From the NCBI GenBank assembly GCA_964587525.1, contig CAZPLZ010000042.1, positions 1 through 20,598 of the forward strand: a stretch of DNA of 20,598 nucleotides. The letters run 5' to 3'. Below, in pieces: positions 1 to 7,217 of this stretch. Position numbers and translations under genes: made by a program. The stretch is from CAZPLZ01 sp964587525 (GTDB lineage Bacteria > Oederibacteriota > CAKKQC01). Below the pieces are notes generated by a model. That model saw nothing but the letters and a program-made list of their open reading frames with translations. It did no database searches and had not been told where the DNA came from. The number at the start of each line of letters is the position of its first letter. Position 1 is the stretch's first letter.

Positions 1-32
1 CCCCGTTAGAGGCGGGCCCGCCTCTAACGGGG
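1..32. repeat. Perfect 32-bp palindrome at the window edge
   Basis: Bases 1-16 (CCCCGTTAGAGGCGGG) are the exact reverse complement of bases 17-32, with no spacer. It is followed by a purine-rich G tract (33-52). The minus-strand cytochrome frame reads through it without a stop, so it is either the 3' coding end of that gene or a repeat at which the assembly broke. It could form a very stable hairpin or cruciform, but no T tract is visible within the window. Confidence 0.8.
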
Positions 33-870
33 CGGGGGAGGGAGAGGGGGGTGGTTTCGCGGACAGGACATGCGAGATGACCAACAGATTCTTCTTAAAC
101 GCCAGCGCCCCTGCCTTGGAGAGCTTTTTCTTGCCTTTGATCCGTTTCAAGTCCTTCCCAATAACCAGCGGGCTCTCCGAGGTTTTGCCGACCACCTGCC
201 GGGCCAGCTTATTGAGCGACTCCCGGCCTAAGGTCGTGTACAGCTCGGCCCAGGCTTTGGTGACCTTCCCCGATGGCGCCACCGCGATGCCGGACAGGAG
301 CAGACCCTCTTTAAGTGAGGCGGCGGCGTACATCGCTACCCCGGCCCGCGCTGGCGGATCGGATTTTTCGTCGATCGGGAAGTAGAGTGTGGTCATCATA
401 TCCTCGGGTTTGAGCTGGTCACCAAGCGCGTCTGCGATAGTGCCTTGGTCCTGCTCGGACAGTTCGACATCCTGATATTCAAATCGCTTGTACGTGGGGA
501 AGAATTCCCTGAGTTCCTCCAGAGGGAGCTGGTCTTCGATGCGCACATCCTCCAGCCATTTGCCCGGTTTTTTAGGCGTGCTGGCTGGGTGACCCGGATT
601 TGAACCCGCGCCGATCTCCTTGAGGTTGCGGGCTCCGTCGCCGTCAGAATCCTTGCCGTCGATGGCTTGAAAAGCATCCCAGTTGCCCCCCGCTTTCATG
701 AAGTCCTTGCCGTAGTCGCTGAGCTTACCGCCCGCACCTTCCGAATGACAGACGAGGCAGCTCGTGGTTTTTAGGGTGTAGCACTTCTTGAACATATGCA
801 GGAATGAAGGAACGGCACAGGCTGCTCCCGCCCATGCGAAGGCCAGGATGAAGATCAAACACCGCCGCAT
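1..870 (-). CDS. Periplasmic mono-heme c-type cytochrome, 3' end cut by window edge
   Basis: The frame opens at ATG 870 and stays open to base 1 (290 codons, no stop), so the C-terminus is missing. Residues 1-19 form a signal peptide (MRRCLIFILAFAWAGAACA). The heme motif is C38-x-x-C41-H42, and M58 is a possible distal ligand. A Ca-binding type 3 repeat-like stretch follows (DGKDSDGDGARNLKEIGAGSNPG region, residues 70-93 or so). The remaining 190 or more residues, ending in a Pro-rich tail, I cannot assign. Likely role is periplasmic electron transfer. The start lies 5 nt after the TGA of the upstream barrel gene, so the two are probably co-expressed. There is no Shine-Dalgarno; a TG-TATTCT hexamer ends 7 nt before the ATG. 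The heme call is firm; the partner and the C-terminal function are unknown. Confidence 0.8.
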   Translation of the reverse strand, partial: MRRCLIFILAFAWAGAACAVPSFLHMFKKCYTLKTTSCLVCHSEGAGGKLSDYGKDFMKAGGNWDAFQAIDGKDSDGDGARNLKEIGAGSNPGHPASTPKKPGKWLEDVRIEDQLPLEELREFFPTYKRFEYQDVELSEQDQGTIADALGDQLKPEDMMTTLYFPIDEKSDPPARAGVAMYAAASLKEGLLLSGIAVAPSGKVTKAWAELYTTLGRESLNKLARQVVGKTSESPLVIGKDLKRIKGKKKLSKAGALAFKKNLLVISHVLSAKPPPSPSPAPLEAGPPLTG

Positions 871-875
871 CAGCG

Positions 876-1640
876 TCAGAATACCATATGTACCCGGACG
901 TTAAGGAACTTGCTCGTGGTTCCAAAGAGCGAATCCGGCGCGGTGGTGCCCCAGGTGTTGGACACGTAGACCACCAGCCAGTGCCGCCCCATTGGCAGGC
1001 GCCCGCCCGCAGCCCAGGGCCGGCGCCACTGGCCTGGATTTTTGATGAACATCGCCAAGTCACCCACCGGCGTGATGCCGAAGATGCGGGCGAGTTCCAG
1101 ACTGGCGGCAGCCGCGACGATGTCGTGTCCGGTTTCTTTTTCACGCAATCCCTTCACCGCTACGATCAGCCGGCTGCCGTTTCGGCCATCCACGCTGACG
1201 GTGGTGTTCGCCCAGGTGTAGCGCTGCTCGGAGAAGAGGTATCGACCGTCACTGAATTTCAGCCGCGTGTAAAACCTGGACACACCGGCTGCTGCGGAGG
1301 CACGGACCATGGACGAACGTCGTTGCAGGATCCCCCACCGGACACCTCCCTGAAATTCGTCGAAATCGTACCGGTAAACTTCCCGCACACCGTTGAAGGT
1401 CGTATCGATCTTTGCGTGGTGAAACAGGCCATGGCCGACCAATTCCAGATTGCCCGCCAGCCCACGGGCAAATGCGACATCGAACAGCGGGTAATTGCGC
1501 TGGAAGATGGTTTGCAGGTGTAGCGCCTGAGCGCCGGGTTTCAGCACGGCGGCTGGCTTTAAGTGCAGCGCAGGTGGGGAAGGTTCGGCCCGCGCGGCGG
1601 CGGTAGTCGCCAGGATGATCAGGGCCAGGGTAGGGTTCAG
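876..1640 (-). CDS. Outer-membrane beta-barrel protein (DUF5777-like), start uncertain
   Basis: The reliable reading frame runs from an amber codon (TAG 1646-1644) to TGA at 878-876. The first ATG (1547) would cut away a clear signal sequence (hydrophobic ALIILATTAAARA then EPSPP), so the true start lies upstream; CTG 1640 is the only apparent candidate after the TAG, giving 254 aa. The body alternates polar and hydrophobic residues as a beta-barrel does and ends in Phe (RVHMVF), the usual outer-membrane assembly signal. The final strands carry YVSNTWGTTAPDSLFG, matched by FVSNTFGDTTPEGVLG in the barrel at 5542-6369, and the N-terminal halves also align, so the two are paralogues. It sits 11 nt after the FG-GAP gene and 5 nt before the cytochrome gene. 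I recall barrels of the DUF5777 type next to cytochrome genes; the family name is tentative. Confidence 0.6.
   Translation of the reverse strand: MNPTLALIILATTAAARAEPSPPALHLKPAAVLKPGAQALHLQTIFQRNYPLFDVAFARGLAGNLELVGHGLFHHAKIDTTFNGVREVYRYDFDEFQGGVRWGILQRRSSMVRASAAAGVSRFYTRLKFSDGRYLFSEQRYTWANTTVSVDGRNGSRLIVAVKGLREKETGHDIVAAAASLELARIFGITPVGDLAMFIKNPGQWRRPWAAGGRLPMGRHWLVVYVSNTWGTTAPDSLFGTTSKFLNVRVHMVF
878..886 (-). promoter_or_regulatory. Extended -10-like element before cytochrome start
   Basis: TGG-TATTCT (886-878) ends 7 nt before ATG 870, a spacing that would put the transcription start at or next to the ATG. It shares the string ATGGTATTCT with the block at 8786-8795. It overlaps the last codons of the upstream gene, and no good -35 is seen. 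Confidence 0.35.
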
Positions 1641-1651
1641 CTGCTAAAACC

Positions 1652-3205
1652 TTACGACCATCTCCACCATGTTGTCATGTATTCAAACGATCCACTTGCG
1701 GGGTATCGGCCATGGGAGCCTTTTACTTCACCCCATTCCACATACCAGCGGACGCGCCGCCGTGAGGGAGAAGGAGGTAGTATCGCATGGTAGTGATTTC
1801 CCCCATACAATATCGGTGAAGGAGACCAGTCCACGTGACCTTCCCGTTGAAAGAATAATCGGGGTTTTTGCAGCATTCCTTCCTCTGTGTAAATATCAAG
1901 CCAGATTGGGCGGTGAGGCCGTCGGGCGCCAAGACGGTGGGCAGTGACTTTCCCCGTCGCTGGTGGATGATGAGGAATAGGCCCGGCAAATGGATAAGCG
2001 GCGGGGCAAGAGGAAGCGTGCGGTGGGGGTGACATGTGTGAGGCGCACCCGCGGAACATGGGTGATGTGAGCCGGAGGCCTGGGGAGATTGGCCCCAGGC
2101 TGTGAAGTGATATGTATTTGTCCCAGGAGGCGGTCACCATCAGTAATTCATCAGCGTGTAAAAATCCCGCAGGAGATGAGAAAACTGCACCCCGGTAGGC
2201 GAAAATTTTTTGAAGCGCTACGTTGTGGCTCACATGAGCTTGATAGATTCCGCCATCCCAGCAGCCGAATACAAGTTCCATGGCTCCATCGCCATCCAAA
2301 TCCCCCGCGAGAGGAGTGGACCACACATAATGGGGGAGAGGAGCAGGAGTGTATTCAAGCGGTTGGCCTCTCGAGTTCCAGGCGTAAAGAGCATCGGCGG
2401 CAATGACAATGGCTAATTCGCCATGGCCTGAAAGGTCCAGCGCAAGTGGTGAGGAAATGGCGAGCGTTTTGAGGGGAAGGGGCCAACCGGGCAGGCTCTC
2501 GCCTCTGGCGTTCCAGATGTGAACGTCGCTGGACGCAGCGATGACTTCGAGGAATCCATCAGCGTTCACATCGGCTAACAACGGAGATGACCAGACCAGG
2601 TCACCAGTTGGTCGCGGCCAACCCGGCTTTAGGAGGCCACGTGAATCACAGAGATAGACCTGGCCGTCCCAGGAACCTACTGCGACTTCAAGCTCACCAT
2701 CGGCATCCACATCGCCAATGACGGGCGTCGATGAAACGAAACCGCCGGTATGCAGAGGCCATCCTGGGAGGATGGTGCCGTGTTGGTCAACAGCATAGAG
2801 ACATCCATCGTCTGAGCCGAAAAGCACTTCCGGTAGGCCATCACCGTTCAGATCGGCTAGGACAGGTGAGGAATACACATCCCCACCGGTTTGAACGGGC
2901 CAGCCGGGCAGTCGCGATCCATCGGCTCGCCAGGCGTATAGGCGATCATCGTCTGCGCCACATAACACTTCAAGGTGCCCATCGCCGTCGAGATCGCCCA
3001 CGGCGGGACTGGAGGCGAAGGCGTTCCGTTCCTTTGACGGCCATCCCTTTGCTGAAGAGCCGTCAATTTTCTGGACGTAAAGCCTCTCGGCCCCAATCAG
3101 CACTTCCGGGGTCCCGTCTTCATCAAGATCAGCCACCGTTGGAGATGAGGACACAGGTATTCGAGCTTTGATGGTCCATCGTAGTTTTGACGGGAGCTGG
3201 CGCAT
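1652..3205 (-). CDS. FG-GAP/VCBS beta-propeller protein, eight blades
   Basis: 517 aa. From residue 19 the protein holds tandem units of 45-47 residues, each beginning SSP/STP, then a Ca-binding loop of the DLDGDG type, then E-V-L-x-G, a D-G-x-L-Y-A strand and an LPGWP turn. Seven are clear (about residues 19-341), and an eighth near 342-370 is degenerate. A Pro/His-rich linker (about 375-430) leads to a C-terminal beta domain containing RWYVEW and RYPASGSFEY. Such propellers usually bind partners or carbohydrate outside the cell, yet there is no signal peptide: the start is ATG 3205, and an in-frame TAG at 3217-3215 blocks any longer form. It is first in the operon with the barrel and cytochrome genes. 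No Shine-Dalgarno; TAGATT ends 6 nt before the ATG. Function is unknown beyond scaffold or binding. Confidence 0.85.
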   Translation of the reverse strand: MRQLPSKLRWTIKARIPVSSSPTVADLDEDGTPEVLIGAERLYVQKIDGSSAKGWPSKERNAFASSPAVGDLDGDGHLEVLCGADDDRLYAWRADGSRLPGWPVQTGGDVYSSPVLADLNGDGLPEVLFGSDDGCLYAVDQHGTILPGWPLHTGGFVSSTPVIGDVDADGELEVAVGSWDGQVYLCDSRGLLKPGWPRPTGDLVWSSPLLADVNADGFLEVIAASSDVHIWNARGESLPGWPLPLKTLAISSPLALDLSGHGELAIVIAADALYAWNSRGQPLEYTPAPLPHYVWSTPLAGDLDGDGAMELVFGCWDGGIYQAHVSHNVALQKIFAYRGAVFSSPAGFLHADELLMVTASWDKYISLHSLGPISPGLRLTSPMFRGCASHMSPPPHASSCPAAYPFAGPIPHHPPATGKVTAHRLGARRPHRPIWLDIYTEEGMLQKPRLFFQREGHVDWSPSPILYGGNHYHAILPPSPSRRRVRWYVEWGEVKGSHGRYPASGSFEYMTTWWRWS

Positions 3206-3211
3206 GTTGGA

Positions 3212-3217
3212 AATCTA
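3212..3217 (-). promoter_or_regulatory. -10-like TAGATT before FG-GAP start
   Basis: TAGATT lies 6 nt upstream of ATG 3205 in the 54-bp divergent gap to the methyltransferase gene. Its spacing fits transcription starting at the ATG itself. No convincing -35. Confidence 0.35.
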
Positions 3218-3259
3218 CGATTGACCGATTAAGGCATCGGGAGTAACGTCGAGAACAGC

Positions 3260-4015
3260 GTGCATCCGTATCAGCGTACCTACTTTGAACGGCTTTGGCA
3301 GGATGATCCTGATGTGGCGCGAAGACTCCTGGCCGAAGAACAAGCCCCTGGTGGCCGAATATGGCATGTCCGGCGGCTGCTGGCTCCAGGCCCGTTGGAT
3401 GTGCTGGATGTCGGCTGTGGCACGGGTGAACTGGTCGAGGTCTTGCAGGCTCACGGTCATCGCGCGCGCGGGTTTGATTGCATCGAAGCCGCGGTTGAAG
3501 CGGCACGTCGCCGGGGGCTTGACTGCGTTGTCGGTGATGCCGAAGAGGCTTTTCCGGCTAAGGGAGCTTCGATGGATTGCGTCATAGCCGGACTTATTCT
3601 TGAACACCTTGTTGATATGGACCATTTTTTTGTGGAATGCCGTCGTGTCTTGCGGCCGGGGGGAAAGCTGATCGTCACCGTTCCCAACGGTGGATTTTTT
3701 CTTATTCCACTTGCGTTGCTGTTCTGCCAGACGTACGCCACACATTCCACACAACTCTCGTCAGAAGCGCATATCCGGTTTTTTACCTGGCCTCAATTCA
3801 GGCGATGGATGGAACGTCACGGGTTTACGGCGGCCGAGATCTATGCTCCGCGGATGGTGCACGCGGCCCCGCCGACGGATCTCTTCTGGCTGAAATATGT
3901 TTTAAGAGGCGTGGTCAAAGGATTGGTTCGCGTTCTGGGACCAGCGGTGCCTACCCGGTTTGCCGATCAACTGCTCATTGTCGCGCGGTTGAAGCCTGTC
4001 AGCTACGGCGGCTGA
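3260..4015 (+). CDS. Class I SAM-dependent methyltransferase
   Basis: 251 aa starting at GTG 3260; no in-frame ATG lies near the start and the Shine-Dalgarno is poor. The Rossmann fold is clear: motif I VLDVGCGTG (48-56), acidic D73 at the end of strand 2, LEHL (114-117), and the post-motif LRPGGKLIVTVPN (131-143). The layout matches the Methyltransf_11/UbiE-like group that methylates lipids, quinones or small molecules; the substrate cannot be read from sequence. It is a single plus-strand gene, divergent from the FG-GAP gene, and its last 114 bases overlap the convergent radical SAM gene. The C-terminal ADQLLIVARL segment looks like a normal end for such proteins. Confidence 0.85.
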   Translation: MHPYQRTYFERLWQDDPDVARRLLAEEQAPGGRIWHVRRLLAPGPLDVLDVGCGTGELVEVLQAHGHRARGFDCIEAAVEAARRRGLDCVVGDAEEAFPAKGASMDCVIAGLILEHLVDMDHFFVECRRVLRPGGKLIVTVPNGGFFLIPLALLFCQTYATHSTQLSSEAHIRFFTWPQFRRWMERHGFTAAEIYAPRMVHAAPPTDLFWLKYVLRGVVKGLVRVLGPAVPTRFADQLLIVARLKPVSYGG

Positions 4016-5401
4016 CAGGGCAAGCAGCGGCGTATAAACGGCATTCTTGAGGGCAATCTTAGGGAGCAGAGACAACGGCGCCGTACCTTTCCGGATTTGG
4101 GCGAGCTGAAGGCGCGTCTGCGTGAGTTTGGCGGCGAATCGGTAGACCCAGGAAGGGTACCGCGTCCGGAATGCCGAGAGGTTTTGGTTGCTGTATGTCC
4201 ACTGGTTGGACTCCAAAAATTCATTGCGCACTTGGTCGTAGAATTCCGTGCCTTTAATAGGATAGGTCACGGAAACCCCTGCTGAATGGGGCACGGTTTC
4301 TTCCACTAGCCGGATCGTTTTCCAGATGTCTTCATATTCTTCACCAGGGTAGCCGAACATGAGATAAGCGTGCATTTTTATTCCAAGCTTGTGCATGAGC
4401 GTGGCCGTGGTTTTGATTTGGTGTATTTTGGTCCCTTTCTTCATGGCGTCCAATATTTTCTGAGAACCACTCTCGACGCCGTAAAATATTTTCTGGCAAC
4501 CGGCCCGTTTGAGAGCAGCAAGCATCTCCTCGTTCACGAGGTCTACCCGGGCAAGACACTCGAAGGGGATCACCGCGTCTGCGCGTACGACTTCCTCGCA
4601 AAACTTGAGCGCCCACCGGCGGTCCATCACGAAGACATCGTCGACAAACCGTAGATAGCTGGGATTGAAATTACGCTTGAGCCAGAGCAGCTCGTTCACG
4701 ACGTTTTCGACTGACCGGGTGAGGAACTTTTTGTCCAGCACGGGTTTGGCACACCAGGTGCAGCGGAAGGGGCAACCTCGCCCAGCGATTAAAGACATGG
4801 CGGAGACTCCGTGCCGACGCATCCAGAGCTTCCGGTACGGCTGAAGGTCCACGAGATCCCAGGCGGGAAAAGGAAGCTCATCGAGGTGAGCCAGACGATC
4901 CCGGCGCTGGGCGGTCATGGCTTCATCACCGTTGGTTCTGACCATGCCTGTCACCTCTGAAAGGGCCGCCGGATCTTTCCAACCACCGCGTTTTGCCGCT
5001 TCCAGAATGTCCAGGATCGCGTCTTCCCCTTCACCAACGAGAACGCCGTCTGCGCCAGCTTTCAGGTACGGCTCGGGATCGCCGGAAGCGTCGGGCCCGC
5101 CTGCAATCACCAGCCGCTGACCGCTTCTCTTGGCACGGGCGATCCAGTCGATGGTATTTGCCCGGACTGTGTTCATGGTGTAGAACCCAACGACGCCTGG
5201 CTGCTCCTGCTTAAGGAAATTCTCGAAGGACGTGGCATCGGAGGTGAACATGCCGTCGAAGAGCTTGACATTCCAACCCTTGCTGCGGGCCCGCGAAGCC
5301 ACATACAAGGGGCCGAGGGGGAAGTAGGGTTGCCCGTACCTCAGCTCGACGGGGTCCCGGAGCAGTTGAAACGGGTTAACGAGGGCGAGATCAGCGGACA
5401 T
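3902..5401 (-). CDS. Radical SAM protein with N-terminal B12-binding-type domain
   Basis: 499 aa. Residues 1-135 form a cobalamin-binding-like Rossmann domain (AGGPDASGDPEPYL and GADGVLVGEGED are typical of this group). The radical SAM core follows, with the cluster motif C210-x3-C214-x2-C217 (GRGCPFRCTWCAK), then GVESGSQKIL and MFGYPGE. Relatives methylate or rearrange lipids, tetrapyrroles and phosphonates; the substrate here is not predictable. The last 38 or so residues lie antisense to the methyltransferase 3' end, are hydrophilic and look like a read-through extension. No good Shine-Dalgarno precedes ATG 5401. A TATACT hexamer at 5449-5444 may be a -10, without a matching -35. Position after the glycan cluster suggests envelope lipid or glycan modification, but that is inference. 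Confidence 0.88.
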   Translation of the reverse strand: MSADLALVNPFQLLRDPVELRYGQPYFPLGPLYVASRARSKGWNVKLFDGMFTSDATSFENFLKQEQPGVVGFYTMNTVRANTIDWIARAKRSGQRLVIAGGPDASGDPEPYLKAGADGVLVGEGEDAILDILEAAKRGGWKDPAALSEVTGMVRTNGDEAMTAQRRDRLAHLDELPFPAWDLVDLQPYRKLWMRRHGVSAMSLIAGRGCPFRCTWCAKPVLDKKFLTRSVENVVNELLWLKRNFNPSYLRFVDDVFVMDRRWALKFCEEVVRADAVIPFECLARVDLVNEEMLAALKRAGCQKIFYGVESGSQKILDAMKKGTKIHQIKTTATLMHKLGIKMHAYLMFGYPGEEYEDIWKTIRLVEETVPHSAGVSVTYPIKGTEFYDQVRNEFLESNQWTYSNQNLSAFRTRYPSWVYRFAAKLTQTRLQLAQIRKGTAPLSLLPKIALKNAVYTPLLALSAAVADRLQPRDNEQLIGKPGRHRWSQNANQSFDHAS

Positions 5402-5412
5402 GTGATTCAGCT

Positions 5413-5496
5413 TTAGACATTGCCGTCGCGCTTCCTGTCTCCGAGTATACTCGCGTTCCGCACGCCCCGCCGCGGCTTTCCTAGAGTCTTTTTCAA
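5413..5496 (-). CDS. Possible 27-codon basic mini-ORF before the radical SAM gene
   Basis: A TTG at 5496 is preceded by a strong Shine-Dalgarno, GGAGGAGG (5506-5499), and opens a 27-codon frame (begins MKKTLGKPRRGVRN, Lys/Arg-rich) that ends with TAA at 5415-5413, 11 nt before the radical SAM ATG. It may be a small protein, a translational coupling leader, or chance. The ribosome site is the best evidence; no homologue is recognised. Confidence 0.25.
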   Translation of the reverse strand: MKKTLGKPRRGVRNASILGDRKRDGNV

Positions 5497-5541
5497 AACC
5501 TCCTCCAATTGTACTTTATGCATCCAGAAGTTGGAGAGCAT

Positions 5542-6369
5542 TTAGAATCGATAGGACCACCGGAAGTTGTAGAAGTTTTCGTCCACGCCAAGGACACCTT
5601 CTGGCGTCGTATCCCCGAAGGTGTTGCTGACAAAGAAGGAAAAAATATGCGGTGCGTTGTACATGAGTTGGACCCCAGCCCCCCAGGCACGCTTGGCACC
5701 ATCGAACGCCTTGAACTGATAGTCCCCGACAAGATGAACCTCAGCGTCTTTGGATTTGTACACCTTAATACGTTCGCCGATCCCTGGTGTGACAACGTCG
5801 AACATTTCCCCGCTGCTGGCTATCTTGAAGCTGGCGTACTGAACCGAGACGTACTGGCTGAAGAGCGGCCAATCGTAATGGACTACGGCGTAGGCGCCCT
5901 GGTTGCGATAGTGATCTCGCGCAAGGTTACGGATGGGTGCAGCGGGATCGCGGAATTCCGATTTCGTGTCGGTTCGTCCCAAGCTGGTGCCGATTGCCAG
6001 CGAGAACCAATCCTCTTTGGTCTGGTCCAGCACAGCCCACTTGAGTCCGAGGTTGATCACGTTGTACTGGGACACAACAGTTCTTCCGAACGCGCTAACT
6101 TTCAAATTGTTAAGCAAGACCTCGCCTTCAATCTGAACGTTTGTCCAGATGCCATAGGCCACGGTCAGATCCACTACCGGGTTGAGTGTTTGGTCTTTGA
6201 AGTTGTGCTGGAAGTCAAACCGGGGTTTGAGAAAACCGACTGTCTCCGGTCCCTCCAGCGTGAACAGGCGCTCGCGCTCCAGGCGCATCCCGCTGGCTTG
6301 CGTCTGAGCGGCGATGCACGCGAAGGCGATCAGTGTGCCAGAGAAGATCATGGATTTGGTTCGTGCCAT
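5542..6369 (-). CDS. Outer-membrane beta-barrel protein, paralogue of the 876-1640 barrel
   Basis: 275 aa. The start is set by the ribosome site: AAGGAG ends 7 nt before ATG 6369, while the ATG at 6387 overlaps the upstream stop and has none. Residues 1-26 form a signal peptide (MARTKSMIFSGTLIAFACIA then AQTQASG). The mature part is rich in alternating beta strands (VVDLTVAYGIWTNVQIEGEV, INLGLKWAVLDQ) and ends NFRWSYRF, a classic C-terminal aromatic barrel signal. FVSNTFGDTTPEGVLG near the end matches the other barrel. It is the last gene of the glycan cluster, 14 nt behind the methyltransferase. Role is unassigned; transport or anchoring at the outer membrane is possible. Confidence 0.75.
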   Translation of the reverse strand: MARTKSMIFSGTLIAFACIAAQTQASGMRLERERLFTLEGPETVGFLKPRFDFQHNFKDQTLNPVVDLTVAYGIWTNVQIEGEVLLNNLKVSAFGRTVVSQYNVINLGLKWAVLDQTKEDWFSLAIGTSLGRTDTKSEFRDPAAPIRNLARDHYRNQGAYAVVHYDWPLFSQYVSVQYASFKIASSGEMFDVVTPGIGERIKVYKSKDAEVHLVGDYQFKAFDGAKRAWGAGVQLMYNAPHIFSFFVSNTFGDTTPEGVLGVDENFYNFRWSYRF

Positions 6370-6383
6370 CGTGATTCTCCTTT

Positions 6384-7217
6384 TCATGTCGGTTTCTTCA
6401 TTGTAAGCAATATCTGATCCGAATAAGAGACTAGGGGGCCCCAGTGGCCAATGGAATCTTCCACCCAAGAGAGTATTCTCCAGACGGCGCGGATGACATT
6501 CAAGCGCGGCCGCCATAGCCAGGGAGGGGGTAGGATGCAGCCCAAGCTTTCCATGCCCACAATCTCATAACGTCTCCTGAGAAACGGGGCAAGAGCACTG
6601 GAGAGGGAAAGCGCGTAAGCACGGACGGGGCAGCCCTCCAACCTCAATAGGACGCCTTGTGAACGGAGTCGACGGAAGGCGAACGCCGGATCACCTTTGA
6701 GAAGCCCGATGAGGATTTCCCAAAGGCTCATCCGATTGACAGATGTAAAGACCACCCAGCCCCCTGGCTTCAAGAAGAATTCACAGAATCTTGCAAAAGG
6801 TTCCAGTGAGGAACCGCTCGTCATCGAGAAAGCCCAAATGGCGTGACACCGTCGCTTCAGTCCTGGAAGGCGGCGCGCAGCATCTTCAAACGCGGTCGTG
6901 ATCACGCGCGCCCTGCCGGATCGTATCCAAGGGCTCAGGCGACGGCGGGCTTGCGTCACCATGTGCGACGCAATGTCAATGCCGAGGACGCGATGGCCCC
7001 GCGCGGCGAGGATACAGGCGTCAAGCCCCGGACCGCATCCGACGTCACACACGAAACTGCGCGGCGGGAGGCGCTCCAGCAGGCGCCGCCGAGCCCGCTC
7101 TTTCATGAGCTGCTGAAAGAGGTTGTCCTTGTACCGTCGTTCATAAGATTCGGCAAGGCGGTCAAAGGCTTTACGAAGTTGGGCTAAGCGGCCATTAGGA
7201 GACATCAGGGCTTTCAT
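6384..7217 (-). CDS. Class I SAM methyltransferase in glycan cluster
   Basis: 277 aa. ATG 7217 is chosen because it overlaps the TGA of the ligase gene as ATGA and is preceded by GAAGGA; the longer reading from 7268 lies inside the upstream gene. Motif I is VCDVGCGPGL (56-65), the ribose-binding acid is D81 (LGIDIASHMV), and LKPGGWVVFTSV (149-160) is the post-motif strand. The C-terminal half is Arg- and Trp-rich. Translational coupling to an O-antigen-ligase-type gene suggests that it methylates a sugar, lipid carrier or cap of the glycan made by this cluster; the substrate is inferred from position only. Confidence 0.85.
   Translation of the reverse strand: MKALMSPNGRLAQLRKAFDRLAESYERRYKDNLFQQLMKERARRRLLERLPPRSFVCDVGCGPGLDACILAARGHRVLGIDIASHMVTQARRRLSPWIRSGRARVITTAFEDAARRLPGLKRRCHAIWAFSMTSGSSLEPFARFCEFFLKPGGWVVFTSVNRMSLWEILIGLLKGDPAFAFRRLRSQGVLLRLEGCPVRAYALSLSSALAPFLRRRYEIVGMESLGCILPPPWLWRPRLNVIRAVWRILSWVEDSIGHWGPLVSYSDQILLTMKKPT

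Noticed and set aside
888..1523. 211-aa plus-strand frame opposite barrel 1
   Set aside because: It is antisense to a frame with a signal peptide and barrel signature; its protein is Pro/Arg/Gly-rich without domains.
1909..2086. Suspected double frameshift in the FG-GAP gene (Pro/His-rich stretch)
   Set aside because: The frame stays open, SPMFRG resembles the usual linker after such propellers, and a coherent C-terminal beta domain follows in the same frame; no other frame reads better.
5509..6417. 302-aa plus-strand frame opposite barrel 2
   Set aside because: Antisense to a gene with ribosome site, signal peptide and C-terminal Phe; it merely lacks stops because of the base composition.
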